64,000 nt of DNA from Deltaproteobacteria bacterium (lineage in GTDB: Bacteria; Desulfobacterota; Desulfomonilia; UBA1062), in assembly GCA_018434685.1 (NCBI GenBank), contig JAHDOV010000014.1:124001-188000 (forward strand). The letters are read 5' to 3'. Made by a program: the position numbers and the translations under genes. Below are positions 25,396-34,403 of the stretch, piece after piece (positions within the stretch are counted from its first letter, which is position 1; every line of letters starts with the position of its first letter). A model generated the notes under the pieces. The model was not told the DNA's origin and did not search any database. It was given only the letters and a program-made list of their open reading frames with translations.

Positions 25396-26460
25396 TCATG
25401 TTCTGTACACCCATTTGACATGAAGCGGCCGGTAGCTCACTGCATGTGGCATGGGCAGGATCATCTCCATGTCTACCCCAAGCCAGCTGTAATCCGGTTT
25501 GAGTATCCGGAGCTTGCCGTCAGCAGGGGGGGTGCCGCATTCGGTATGTTTATAGCTCACGAAGATGATCACATCAAAGAGATTTTCCGACTCGCCGAGC
25601 GCATACCCCTGGCGGAAGCCCTCCACCGTGAGGTTGTTGCTCTCGATGAGCTGTTTTGCATAGTTCTTGTCGATCTGGATGACTGCATACCGGGCCACGC
25701 CCTTTTCAGAGTATCTGGTCAGGGTCTTTGTCTCGGAGCTCGATACATAGACCGTTGCGAGGCCGGGTATGCCTTTGAGGTACTGGGCGGCAATCAGTGC
25801 CGCAGACCTGCGGCCCCCGGAGGCCTGGTGATGACAGCCGTAGTACTCGAACAGCTTCTGCTGCAGGATCTCGGCATACCGCTCCCCCTTCTCATAGAGG
25901 TTCTTGGAGATGTACCGCAGTTCCTTGGCCAGGCTTTCCGCAGCATCGGCTATGGGCCAGTCGATCTTCACATGGAAGTGGGTGAGCGAATACCGGGTAC
26001 GTTTCTTGTACCGGTTATCCCGCTGGATGAGCAGGCAGTAATCCACGTCAATGAGCTTGTCGAGCAGTTCGAAGAAGGAATCCCTCTCGAAGAACCGTAC
26101 GGCGGAGTTGAACGAGCGGTGGAGCCCGATATCGGGGACCAGCGAGATCGTGTCTTTCCTGACCCGGTTGGAATCGGAAAACCGGATATACTTCTGGTGG
26201 ATCTCATCGATCGTGTCTTCGCAGAAGATGATGAAAAACGGCCGTGCCTCGGACGATTCCTTGGAGAATTCCTTTTTTTTGGGCCTCATCTCGCTGGAAT
26301 CAACATAGGGGTAGGGGATGTTCTTCTCCTGGCATAAGCGGTACTGCTCCTCCAGGGCGATGGATTTGAGCCTGCGTTCGAGCTCGTCGCGCAGGAACAC
26401 ATAGATGGATCGGCGGATTTTTTCTGTATGCCCGAGCTCGAATCTTGTTTTCTTCTCCAT
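25396..26460 (-). CDS. Uncharacterised protein between rnpB and folD
   Basis: A 354-residue protein that I do not recognise. It is charged and soluble-looking: an N-terminal helical region (EKIRRSIYVFLRDELERRLK), a central ~90-200 part with repeated FFE/FDxLLDKLID elements, an Arg/Tyr-rich strand (RYKKRTRYSLTHFHVKIDWP), and a C-terminal half with alternating strands (ATVYVSSSETKTLTRY, ARYAVIQIDKNYAKQLIES). No signal peptide or membrane helix. A TTG at 26499 would lengthen it; the ATG at 26460 is preferred. It is translationally linked to folD (ATGA). Confidence 0.7.
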   Translation of the reverse strand: MEKKTRFELGHTEKIRRSIYVFLRDELERRLKSIALEEQYRLCQEKNIPYPYVDSSEMRPKKKEFSKESSEARPFFIIFCEDTIDEIHQKYIRFSDSNRVRKDTISLVPDIGLHRSFNSAVRFFERDSFFELLDKLIDVDYCLLIQRDNRYKKRTRYSLTHFHVKIDWPIADAAESLAKELRYISKNLYEKGERYAEILQQKLFEYYGCHHQASGGRRSAALIAAQYLKGIPGLATVYVSSSETKTLTRYSEKGVARYAVIQIDKNYAKQLIESNNLTVEGFRQGYALGESENLFDVIIFVSYKHTECGTPPADGKLRILKPDYSWLGVDMEMILPMPHAVSYRPLHVKWVYRT

Positions 26461-26505
26461 GTGAGGCCGACACGCTCCATCATTCAATGAACTATTCAAA
26501 AGGGC

Positions 26506-26884
26506 AGAAGCGGTTCATAAGCCGGGTTCTGTTCCTGAAACAGGTTGCCCTGTCTCAGGCAGTGATCATTCATCTAGGGCAGCGGTTGCCTGCTGCCTCG
26601 AGCGACCTACCCAGGGGCGGGACGGGCAGTCCTGTAAGCCCCTCTTTTGGTCTTGCTCCGGGTGGGGTTTGCCAAGCTTCCCCGGTCACCCGGGGAACTG
26701 GTGAGCTCTTACCTCACCGTTTCACCCTTACTACCCCGTAAGATAGCGGTTTGTTTTCTGTGGCACTTTCCCTAGGGTTACCCCCGGTCGTCGTTAACGA
26801 CCACCCTTGCCCTGCGGAGCCCGGACTTTCCTCTCGCGTTCGCCGAAGCGAAGCGCCAGCGATCACCTGTACCGCTTCGACCCT
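26506..26884 (-). ncRNA. rnpB: RNase P RNA (bacterial class A)
   Basis: Ribozyme subunit of RNase P, which matures tRNA 5' ends. On the minus strand the conserved GAGGAAAGTCCGGGCTCC core starts near 26832. The 3' section AGAACCCGGCTTATGAACC lies at about 26532-26512. The P1 helix closes with GAAGCGGT (near 26880) pairing with ACCGCTTC (near 26507). GGGTAAGTAAGG-type and AGGGTGAAACGGTGAGGTAAGAG segments fit P10-P12. The ends are set from P1 and are good to a few bases. Confidence 0.93.
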
Positions 26885-26890
26885 TACTCA

Positions 26891-26919
26891 TCCTTACAAG
26901 ATGACTACGCTAAATTCAA
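26891..26919 (-). promoter_or_regulatory. Probable rnpB promoter
   Basis: On the minus strand TTGAAT (26919-26914) and TAAGGA (26896-26891) are 17 bases apart. Transcription would start near 26884, a few bases before the P1 helix of RNase P RNA. The -35 is good and the -10 weak; support comes mostly from the position. Confidence 0.4.
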
Positions 26920-27008
26920 GCAGGAATTCACCGGCTGCCTGTGGCATGAACCCTTCAGATGCACCGTGTTCTGCGGTTTGTTGAAGCGAGGGATGCGGCA
27001 CACATTCA

Positions 27009-27037
27009 TTGCACCGGGAATGAATACACGGTATAGT
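27009..27037 (+). promoter_or_regulatory. nadE: Sigma-70-type promoter for nadE
   Basis: TTGCAC (27009-27014) and TATAGT (27032-27037) are 17 bases apart, and a perfect TATAAT overlaps at 27037-27042. The expected start lies ~45 bases before the nadE GTG, in the gap divergent from rnpB. Confidence 0.6.
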
Positions 27038-27090
27038 ATAATGTATACATCATGAGGATTACTGCGATAAGCAGATAAAGGAGTCGGGTT

Positions 27091-29142
27091 GTGGAGAACT
27101 TTTTCAATATATACGGTCATGGGTTTGTCCGGGTAGCGGCATGCATCCCCGAGCTCAAGGTCAGCGATCCGGTCTTTAACACTGAAAAGACGCTGGACCT
27201 TGTGCACCGGGCACATGAGAACAAGGCCGTCGTCGCTGTCTTTCCCGAACTCGGCATCTCGGGATATTCGAACGAAGACCTGTTTTTCCAGGATGCCCTC
27301 CTCCACAGCGTACGGCAGGCACTGGAAACGCTCCTGCAGGCAACCAGGGATCTGGATATGGCCATCATCGTGGGTGCCCCGCTCGGGGTGGTCAATGGCC
27401 TGTACAACTGCGGCATAGTCCTCCATGCCGGGAGGATAGCCGGGATCGCTCTGAAGAGCTATCTGCCGAATTACCGGGAATTCTACGAGGCCAGACAGTT
27501 CAGGCCGGCCCACGAGATCCCGATCAAGACCCTGGATCTCGCCGGGCAGGAAGGCATCCCGATCGGGTCCGACCTCATCTTTCACGTCCCGGCAATCCCG
27601 GATTTCAGGTTTTTCGTGGAGATCTGCGAGGACCTGTGGTCCCCCATACCGCCGTCGAGCTTTGCCGCCCTAGCCGGCGCCACGGTCATGGTGAACCTGT
27701 CTGCCTCCAATATCACCGTGGGCAAGGACGAATACCGGAGAGACCTTGCTGCAAACCAGTCCGCACGGTGCCTGGGATCCTATATCTACACCGCGGCCGG
27801 GTTCGGTGAGTCCACCACGGACCTTGCCTGGGACGGGCATGCCATCATCTATGAAAACGGCACGCTCATCGCCGAATCGCAGAGGTTTTCCTGGGAGCCA
27901 CAGGTCGTGTGTGCGGACATCGATCTCGGCCGACTTGCCCAGGACCGGATGCGCCAGACGAGCTTCCACAGCACCCGGGCCCTGAACAAGGCCGGCACGC
28001 CCGCGTTCAGGACGGTTGCGCTCCCTGTCGGGATCCCGCAGGGAGAGATCCCCCTCCAGCGGGAGATATCCCGGTTTCCCTATGTTCCTTCCCAGGCAGA
28101 GCTCAGGGACAAGCGGTGCTACGAGGTGTACAATATCCAGGTGCAGGGCCTGGCAAAGAGAATGAAATCCACAGGGATAAAAAATCTCGTCATCGGGGTG
28201 TCGGGGGGGCTCGATTCCACCCATGCCCTCATTGTCTGTGCGCGGGCCATGGATACGCTCGGACTCCCCCGGACCAACATCAAGGCGTACACCATGCCCG
28301 GCTTTGCCACCTCGGACAAGACCTATGCCAATGCCATGGGCCTCATGAAGGCCCTCGGTGCCGAGGCGGGGGAGATAGACATACGGCCCGGCTGCATGCA
28401 GATGATGAAGGATATCGATCACCCGTATGCAAGCGGGCAGGAACTCTACGATATCACCTTCGAAAACGTCCAGGCAGGCCAGAGGACCTCCGTCCTGTTC
28501 AGGATCGCAAACCAGCGACATGCCCTGGTGGTAGGTACCGGCGACCTGAGCGAGCTTGCGCTCGGGTGGTGTACCTACGGGGTGGGCGATCACATGTCCC
28601 ACTACAACGTGAATGCCAGTGTTCCCAAGACCCTCATCCAGTACATCATCCGATGGGTGGCCCTGCGTGACCTGCTGGGGCCTGATGTCTCGGCGTGTCT
28701 CACCGACATTCTCGCCACGGAGATCAGTCCGGAGCTCATACCCGGCACCAACGGAGATCAGCCGGCCCAGAGTACCGAGGCGGTGATCGGCCCCTACGAG
28801 CTTCAGGATTTCAACACGTTCTATGTCACCCGCTACGGGTATCGGCCCGCAAAGGTCGCGTTCCTCTCCTGGAGTGCATGGCACGACAGGGACAGGGGTT
28901 CCTGGCCCGATGTGCCCGAGGATGCCCGGAACGAGTACTCCCTGGGGGAGATAAAGCACTGGCTCGAGGTGTTTCTTCGCAAGTTCTTCCGGACCAGCCA
29001 GTACAAACGGTCGTGTATCCCGAACGCACCCAAGGTGGGTTCGGGCGGTTCGCTCTCCCCGCGGGGAGATTACCGTGCCCCGAGCGACAGTGAAGACGCC
29101 CCGTGGATCGAAGATCTCAAGAACATCCCGGATAAACCATAA
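27091..29142 (+). CDS. nadE: NAD+ synthetase, glutamine-hydrolysing
   Basis: Final step of NAD synthesis: amidation of deamido-NAD using glutamine. The 683-residue protein has an N-terminal nitrilase-type glutaminase (triad Glu53, Lys122, Cys179 in FPELGISGYS, LKSYLPNYRE, VEICEDLW) and a C-terminal synthetase domain with the pyrophosphatase P-loop SGGLDS at 371-376. Ammonia would be channelled between them. The start is GTG, fixed by AAAGGAG seven bases upstream. It is divergent from rnpB. Confidence 0.96.
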   Translation: MENFFNIYGHGFVRVAACIPELKVSDPVFNTEKTLDLVHRAHENKAVVAVFPELGISGYSNEDLFFQDALLHSVRQALETLLQATRDLDMAIIVGAPLGVVNGLYNCGIVLHAGRIAGIALKSYLPNYREFYEARQFRPAHEIPIKTLDLAGQEGIPIGSDLIFHVPAIPDFRFFVEICEDLWSPIPPSSFAALAGATVMVNLSASNITVGKDEYRRDLAANQSARCLGSYIYTAAGFGESTTDLAWDGHAIIYENGTLIAESQRFSWEPQVVCADIDLGRLAQDRMRQTSFHSTRALNKAGTPAFRTVALPVGIPQGEIPLQREISRFPYVPSQAELRDKRCYEVYNIQVQGLAKRMKSTGIKNLVIGVSGGLDSTHALIVCARAMDTLGLPRTNIKAYTMPGFATSDKTYANAMGLMKALGAEAGEIDIRPGCMQMMKDIDHPYASGQELYDITFENVQAGQRTSVLFRIANQRHALVVGTGDLSELALGWCTYGVGDHMSHYNVNASVPKTLIQYIIRWVALRDLLGPDVSACLTDILATEISPELIPGTNGDQPAQSTEAVIGPYELQDFNTFYVTRYGYRPAKVAFLSWSAWHDRDRGSWPDVPEDARNEYSLGEIKHWLEVFLRKFFRTSQYKRSCIPNAPKVGSGGSLSPRGDYRAPSDSEDAPWIEDLKNIPDKP

Positions 29143-29156
29143 CCCCCTTCAATGAG

Positions 29157-29276
29157 ATGGCCCCCACCCGGAATGACGGCTGCCGACTCAAAGGCCCGGT
29201 TATTCCCGGCCGGGAATCCGGTGCGGTCTCCACCCAGGACGATGTGGACAGCCTCTTGAAATCGCTCGGCATGTAA
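29157..29276 (+). CDS. 39-residue ORF ending in a CheZ/FliM-like CheY-binding motif
   Basis: A short frame from ATG 29157 to TAA 29276 ends STQDDVDSLLKSLGM. This closely resembles the extreme C-terminus of CheZ (E. coli ...QVDDLLDSLGF, from memory), the helix that binds phospho-CheY, and the N-terminal LSQEEVDALLKG of FliM encoded in this window. The first 24 residues are unremarkable. There is no clear ribosome site, so it may be a remnant of a cheZ 3' end or a real small protein. The frame is closed just upstream by a stop within the nadE 3' end. Confidence 0.35.
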   Translation: MAPTRNDGCRLKGPVIPGRESGAVSTQDDVDSLLKSLGM

Positions 29277-29293
29277 TTTAGTATATACCAGGT

Positions 29294-30274
29294 ATGAGGC
29301 CTTCTTTCCTTCCACGGCTGGTGAACTCCGAGCTCTACGACCCCATCGTCTATGTCCGCATCTTAAACGAGAAGAAATCCCTCATGTTCGACTGCGGCAG
29401 GATCGAGGGTCTCGCAGCGCGGGAGATTCTCTGCCTGGACGCCATCTTTATCTCCCATACCCACATGGATCACTTCATCGGCATCGATCAGGTCCTGCGC
29501 ATCATCCTGCACCGGGACAAGCCCATGCACATCTACGGTCCCGAGGGCATCACGGCAAAGATGCTCGCAAAACTCCATGCATACACCTGGAACCTCACGC
29601 AGGACTACCCGCTGGATATCATTATTCACGAGGTGCAGGCCCGCACCACTTTGGTCACCAGGACGAGTGCCGCCACGGGCTTCGAGGTGATCTCGCAGGA
29701 GACACTCGAGCGGGAAGGACCTGCCGTTGTCCAGGCTCCCAGGTACCGGGTGGACGCCGTGATCCTCGATCACCATATCGCCTGCCTCGGGTTTGTCCTC
29801 AAAGAGATCTTCCACGTGAACATCAGGCGCGACATGATCAAGCGGAGAGGGTATATCCCGGGTCGCTGGATCGGCAGGCTCAAAGAGTGCATCCTCTCCG
29901 GGGACGCGGGCGAGATCATCGAGGTCGATGCTGCTGCGGGCACCCGGCAGGTACGGGTGTGCGAACTCGCCGATGACCTCGTCATCATGACCTCCGGCCA
30001 GAAGATCGCCTTTTTCACCGATATAGGCTTTTGTGAAGAGAATGTCAGGCTCATGGAGAGCATAGCCGGGGAGGTCGACATCCTCTTTATCGAGACCTAC
30101 TACCTCGACGATATGCAGGATCAGGCGTCGCTCAAAGGGCATCTCACGGCCCGGCAGGCCGGGATGATCGCCAGGAGGCTGGGGGCGAAGCGGGTGTTTC
30201 CCATGCATGTCTCTCCCCGCTACCACGACAGGGTAAGCGAGATATGGCGCCAGATGGAGCTCGATGAGCCATGA
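29294..30274 (+). CDS. Metallo-beta-lactamase-fold hydrolase (RNase Z-like)
   Basis: A 326-residue MBL-fold protein with the zinc motif HTHMDH (FISHTHMDHFIGID, near residue 56), a later acidic ligand in ILFIETYYLD, GHLTARQAG and the terminal FPMHVSPRYH. The layout resembles the ribonuclease Z/ElaC and arylsulfatase branch, but the tRNA 3'-processing exosite is not evident, so the substrate stays open. It lies between the micro-ORF and rfbC on the same strand. Confidence 0.75.
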   Translation: MRPSFLPRLVNSELYDPIVYVRILNEKKSLMFDCGRIEGLAAREILCLDAIFISHTHMDHFIGIDQVLRIILHRDKPMHIYGPEGITAKMLAKLHAYTWNLTQDYPLDIIIHEVQARTTLVTRTSAATGFEVISQETLEREGPAVVQAPRYRVDAVILDHHIACLGFVLKEIFHVNIRRDMIKRRGYIPGRWIGRLKECILSGDAGEIIEVDAAAGTRQVRVCELADDLVIMTSGQKIAFFTDIGFCEENVRLMESIAGEVDILFIETYYLDDMQDQASLKGHLTARQAGMIARRLGAKRVFPMHVSPRYHDRVSEIWRQMELDEP

Positions 30275-30355
30275 ATTCCTCCGGGGGAACCAGGTGCTCG
30301 GCATTGTTGATATTTCGACGAGAGTGCGGTATTGGTTTCCCTGTGAGGAGAAGCC

Positions 30356-30895
30356 ATGGAATTCATTGAGACAGCGCTGCCGGGTGCCTTTGTCCTGAAG
30401 CCGGTCATACACCGGGACGCGAGGGGGTTCTTTGTCGAGACCTTCAGTAACAGGATGTTTGCCGACAACGGGATCGAGGTGCAGTTTGTGCAGGACAACT
30501 ATTCCTTCTCGAGACAACGGGGGGTGCTCCGCGGACTGCACTTCCAGTATTTCCCCCATGCCCAGGCAAAACTGGTCATGGCGATCAGCGGTGCCATATA
30601 CGATGTTATCGTGGACCTCAGGAAAGACTCCCCGACAGTTCACCAGTGGATCTCGGTGGAGCTTGACAGTTCCGATCTGAGAATGCTCTACGTCCCGCGG
30701 GGTTTTGCCCACGGGTTCTGTACCCTCCAAGACAATACCCGTGTCCTCTACAAGGTCGACTCGCCCTACGCTCCCCAGGCAGACGGGGGCATCCGGTGGG
30801 ACGATGCGGATCTGGCCATTGAGTGGCCGGTTGCATCCCCCATACTCTCCGAAAAGGACGGGCAGCTGCCGTATCTCAAGGACCTCGCCACCTGA
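30356..30895 (+). CDS. rfbC: dTDP-4-dehydrorhamnose 3,5-epimerase
   Basis: Cupin epimerase of the dTDP-rhamnose pathway, third step. The 179-residue protein shows the family sequence from MEFIETALPG through RGFFVETF, the QDNYSFSRQRGVLRGLHFQ catalytic His segment, and PRGFAHGFCTL. A GAGGAGAAGCC site precedes the ATG. The other rml genes (A, B, D) are not in the window, so it is isolated and could act on another dTDP-hexulose. Confidence 0.9.
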   Translation: MEFIETALPGAFVLKPVIHRDARGFFVETFSNRMFADNGIEVQFVQDNYSFSRQRGVLRGLHFQYFPHAQAKLVMAISGAIYDVIVDLRKDSPTVHQWISVELDSSDLRMLYVPRGFAHGFCTLQDNTRVLYKVDSPYAPQADGGIRWDDADLAIEWPVASPILSEKDGQLPYLKDLAT

Positions 30896-31276
30896 GGTGG
30901 GTGGGAAAGCTCCTGCTTGACTTCGCGGTCCATTCGTTGTTTATTCCCCCTATGTTTCCGATTACATCCGGTGGCGAGACACCGGGGGATGAACTGATGC
31001 GGAAAGAGCAGCGAGCGCCCGGACAGGCTGTGCTGCTCAAGAGCAGTCCTGCTTTTGCCCCGGCAATGCATCACCGGCTGCAGGCACACCCTACGATGTA
31101 TGCACCCTCGTTGCACCTGACGGTCCCGGAACCTGCCACTGCGGGTGAACCTGTTCCATACACGGTGCTGCAGCACAGGGGTGAGCAGGATGGGTGATGA
31201 CACGGGCTCTGCTCTGGTGGTATCCTGTGTGCACGACAATCGCGTAACGGATGGATATGGCAAAAAGGAGGATCTC
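30896..31276 (+). other. 381-base gap upstream of the gsp operon
   Basis: No convincing gene is seen. The short frames here lack ribosome sites and family resemblance. The gap starts with a CCACCT/AGGTGG inverted repeat at the rfbC stop, carries a possible promoter at 30917-30945, and ends with the strong AAGGAGG that serves the TTG at 31277. A long untranslated leader is likely if that promoter is used. Confidence 0.5.
30917..30945 (+). promoter_or_regulatory. Possible sigma-70 promoter upstream of PPIase-gsp operon
   Basis: TTGACT (30917-30922) and TTTATT (30940-30945) are spaced by 17 bases. The -35 matches 5 of 6 and the -10 matches 4 of 6. It would give a leader of about 325 bases before the lipoprotein gene. 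Confidence 0.35.
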
Positions 31277-32230
31277 TTGAAAAAGATTGCAGGCCTACTG
31301 TTTCTTGTTTTCGTCTTTCTTTACGGCTGCGGCAACGGCAGCGGAAACCCGGCACCTGAGGGCACCTTGTCGGCCGCCGGGAACGAAGAGGGCTCCGCCA
31401 CGGGTGAGATCATCGCACAGGTGGGGGATGAGCGGATTACCCAGGCCGATATCGATCAGATCCTTACCCAGATCCCTGCCCAGTACCGGGCGAGGTATGC
31501 CACTGCCGAAGGCCGCAGGGAGCTCGTCGATGCCCTGGTCAGCATGAAGATGCTCGCGTGGGAGGCCAGGCGTCGCGGGGTGGACAAGAGGCCGGACGTG
31601 AGGCTCAAGCTCGATTACCTGACCGAACAGACCCTGGCCAGGGAGCTGGAAGAGGAGCTCCGGGGCACGGTCAAGGTCGAAGAGGCGGATATCGAGAGGT
31701 ACTACCGGGAACACCAGGATACCTATGTGACTCCCGGCAGGGTCAAGGCCAGACACATCCTGGTGGACAGCGAGGAGGAAGCCGGGACGATCCTGAAGAA
31801 GCTTCAACAGGGGGCTGATTTTGCCGGGCTGGCAAAAGAGAAGTCGAAATGCCCGTCAGCAGAAAAAGGCGGAGACCTGGGCTGGTTTGAACCCGGCAAG
31901 ATGGACCCTGCCTTCGAGAAGGCGGCCTTTGCCCTGAAAAAAGGCGAGACGAGCGGGGTGGTGAAATCGTCGTTCGGGTACCACATCATCAAGGTGGAGA
32001 ACACGAAGCCTGCCAAGACCAAGACGCTCGACCAGGCCAGAAAATCCATCGAGAGAACCATGTCCAGGGAACTCCTGGAACAGCAGGTAGCAAGGCTCAG
32101 AGAGACCATCAGGGGGGAGATCCCCGTGGTGGTGAATGAGGCGTATTTCACCACACTCGAAAAGGAGAAGGGTTCTTCGGGCACGGGCTCTCAGGACAGG
32201 CCCAAGGCAGAAAACACACAGGGGGACTAG
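31277..32230 (+). CDS. Parvulin-type peptidyl-prolyl isomerase lipoprotein
   Basis: A 317-residue SurA/PrsA-like folding factor. The predicted start is TTG at 31277, chosen because AAAAGGAGG lies 5 bases upstream and because it yields a lipoprotein signal (KKIAGLLFLVFVFLYGCG) with the lipidated Cys near residue 15. A SurA_N-like helical domain precedes a rotamase domain, VKARHILVDSEEEA ... KKGETSGVVKSSFGYHIIKV. It probably acts in the periplasm. Its stop abuts gspF, so it heads the type II secretion operon. A frame extends upstream to 31145 but lacks an initiation signal. Confidence 0.9.
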   Translation: MKKIAGLLFLVFVFLYGCGNGSGNPAPEGTLSAAGNEEGSATGEIIAQVGDERITQADIDQILTQIPAQYRARYATAEGRRELVDALVSMKMLAWEARRRGVDKRPDVRLKLDYLTEQTLARELEEELRGTVKVEEADIERYYREHQDTYVTPGRVKARHILVDSEEEAGTILKKLQQGADFAGLAKEKSKCPSAEKGGDLGWFEPGKMDPAFEKAAFALKKGETSGVVKSSFGYHIIKVENTKPAKTKTLDQARKSIERTMSRELLEQQVARLRETIRGEIPVVVNEAYFTTLEKEKGSSGTGSQDRPKAENTQGD

Positions 32231-33454
32231 TTGGCGCTATATAACTGGAGCGGATACACTGAGAAGGGCAAGTCGGCCCAGGGCATGATCGATGCCACCT
32301 CGCTGAGAGAGGCCAAGCTCAAGCTGCGGTCCCAGGGGGTATTTGTCAGCACCATAGCGGAAGAGGCCTCCGCCCCGGTCCGGGGGATGAAGGACCTGTC
32401 CCTCAAGCGCTTCGTCGGCAGGGTCAGGCACGAGGATATTACCGTGATGACCAGGCAGCTTTCCACCCTGGTGGGTGCAGCGATCCCCCTGGTGGATTCG
32501 CTGAGTGCCCTGTACGAACAGACAGAGTCCCCGGCGATGAAGAAAACCGTTGCCCAGGTGAGGGATTCCGTGAACGAGGGCGTGTCGTTCGCCGATGCGC
32601 TGGGAAAGCACAGGAGGATATTCCCGGATCTCTACATCAACATGGTGCGGTCGGGAGAGGCGAGCGGTGCCCTGGATGTAGTCCTGGTCAGACTCGCCGA
32701 TTTCATGGAGGGCCAGCACCGGCTCCGCGCAAAGGTAGGGGCCGCCCTGATCTATCCCCTCCTGCTCTTCTTCGTGTCCATGGTTGTCCTGCTCTACCTG
32801 CTTACCTCGGTGGTGCCGAAGGTGGTGAGCATGTTCGACAACATGAACCAGGTGCTCCCGCTTCCGACGAGGATCCTCATCGGGGTGAGCGAGTTCCTCG
32901 GGTGGGCCTGGTGGCTCATCATCATCATTGCGGCTGCATGCGCGGTGCTCTTCGTGAAGTGGAAGAGGACACCGGGCGGGGCCATGAAGTATGACCGGAT
33001 CAGGATGAGGATGCCGATCTACGGTGCTATCTACAAGAAGATCTCGGTGGCCAGGTTTGCGCGCACGCTCGGGACGCTGCTCTCTTCGGGGGTCCCCATC
33101 ATCGATTCCATGAGGATCGTCAAGACGGTTGTCCAGAACAGGGTCATGGAGGCCTGCCTCGAGGAGTCCATCGGCGAGGTCATGGAGGGATCGAGCATAG
33201 CCGCTCCCCTGAAGAAGTCGGGCGTGTTTCCCCCCATCATCACCCACATGATCGCCACCGGGGAGAAGAGCGGCACCCTTGAGGAGATGCTTCTGAAGGC
33301 GGCGCAGGCATACGAGGAGGATGTGGAGACATCCGTGGCAGGGCTGACATCGATACTGGAGCCGGTCATGATCATTATCATGGGAATCATGGTGGGTTCG
33401 ATAGTCCTGGCAATTCTCCTGCCCATGCTGGAGATGAGTACGATCGTTCGATAA
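32231..33454 (+). CDS. gspF: Type II secretion system inner-membrane platform protein GspF
   Basis: Polytopic platform protein of the type II secretion machine. The 407-residue protein has two homologous cytoplasmic helical domains (~70-190 and ~270-395), each ending in membrane segments (VGAALIYPLLLFFVSMVVLL, WLIIIIAAACAVLF, IIIMGIMVGSIVLAILLPM). The start is TTG, directly after the PPIase stop, with GGGGGA upstream. Its ATPase partner GspE is not encoded here. Confidence 0.95.
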   Translation: MALYNWSGYTEKGKSAQGMIDATSLREAKLKLRSQGVFVSTIAEEASAPVRGMKDLSLKRFVGRVRHEDITVMTRQLSTLVGAAIPLVDSLSALYEQTESPAMKKTVAQVRDSVNEGVSFADALGKHRRIFPDLYINMVRSGEASGALDVVLVRLADFMEGQHRLRAKVGAALIYPLLLFFVSMVVLLYLLTSVVPKVVSMFDNMNQVLPLPTRILIGVSEFLGWAWWLIIIIAAACAVLFVKWKRTPGGAMKYDRIRMRMPIYGAIYKKISVARFARTLGTLLSSGVPIIDSMRIVKTVVQNRVMEACLEESIGEVMEGSSIAAPLKKSGVFPPIITHMIATGEKSGTLEEMLLKAAQAYEEDVETSVAGLTSILEPVMIIIMGIMVGSIVLAILLPMLEMSTIVR

Positions 33455-33472
33455 ACACGAAGGAGAAGACCT

Positions 33473-33916
33473 ATGAGGAACAAAGGATTTACGCTTCTGG
33501 AACTGCTGGTTGTCATTGTCATCCTCGGTATCCTGGCCACCTACGTCGGCACCAGGATCATGGGCAAGCCCGAAGAGGCCCGGCAGACCCAGGCAAAGAT
33601 ACAGATCCAGGCGCTGGAGAATGCACTGAACATGTACCGTCTTGATAACGGAGAGTACCCGTCTACGGAGCAGGGGCTCAGGGCGCTGGTGGAAAAACCC
33701 TCTGTGGGGAATGTACCCAAGAGCTGGCGGGAAGGTGGCTACCTGGAGAAGTCCAGGGTGCCGATGGATCCCTGGAAGAATGAGTATGCCTACCTGAACC
33801 CCGGGGTGAGAAACACCACCAGCTTCGATCTGTTTTCCTATGGCGCTGACGGTCAGCCCGGCGGGGAGGGCAACGATGCCGATATCGGAAACTGGGAAGT
33901 CGAGACGCAGCAGTAG
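33473..33916 (+). CDS. gspG: Major pseudopilin GspG
   Basis: Main subunit of the secretion pseudopilus. The 147-residue precursor has the prepilin peptidase site KG^FTLLELLVVIVI near residue 5 with Glu at +5, and the conserved C-terminal DPWKNEYAYLNPG and calcium-loop region LFSYGADGQPGGEGNDADIG. The ATG has GAGAAG upstream. Its 3' end overlaps gspH by 41 bases. Confidence 0.97.
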   Translation: MRNKGFTLLELLVVIVILGILATYVGTRIMGKPEEARQTQAKIQIQALENALNMYRLDNGEYPSTEQGLRALVEKPSVGNVPKSWREGGYLEKSRVPMDPWKNEYAYLNPGVRNTTSFDLFSYGADGQPGGEGNDADIGNWEVETQQ

Positions 33917-34403
33917 GGGGTTTACCCTCCTCGAGCTCATCATCATCCTGGTGATCGCGGGGATCACCCTGGGGTACATCGGGCCGAGACTCTATACCGG
34001 GATCTCGTCGTCGAGTATGGACAAGGCGGCCCGGGACATACTCATGATCATCCAGTTCGCCAGGTCTTCTGCCGTTACCCAGCACAAGCCCTATTACGTG
34101 CGGTTTGATATCGATAATGCCTCGGTGGCCCTCTATCCCAAACCGGAGAGCTCCGGGGTCATCCCGGACATGGTGAAGGAGAAGGAGCTCCCCAAGGGGG
34201 TCGTGTTCAAGAACATCAAGAGTCCGTATCAGAGTGCCAGGCAGCAGGGCCAGGTGGATATCCTGGTGACCCCGGAAGGCGTGATAGAGCAGGGGGTGAT
34301 CTACCTGGAAGGCGGCTTCGGCAAGACCTACACCATGGAGATAAAGCCCTTTTCCGGGAATCTCCGCATTTATGACCACTACGTCGAGGTCTCCTATGGC
34401 TAG
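33876..34403 (+). CDS. gspH: Minor pseudopilin GspH
   Basis: Minor pseudopilin, 175 residues, with leader MPISETGKSRRSSRG^FTLLE and a hydrophobic helix. The ATG at 33876 is chosen because GGGGAGGG precedes it by 5 bases; an upstream ATG at 33840 lacks this. The body includes a beta-rich domain (YYVRFDIDNASVALYPKP). It is nested 41 bases into the end of gspG. Confidence 0.88.
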   Translation: MPISETGKSRRSSRGFTLLELIIILVIAGITLGYIGPRLYTGISSSSMDKAARDILMIIQFARSSAVTQHKPYYVRFDIDNASVALYPKPESSGVIPDMVKEKELPKGVVFKNIKSPYQSARQQGQVDILVTPEGVIEQGVIYLEGGFGKTYTMEIKPFSGNLRIYDHYVEVSYG

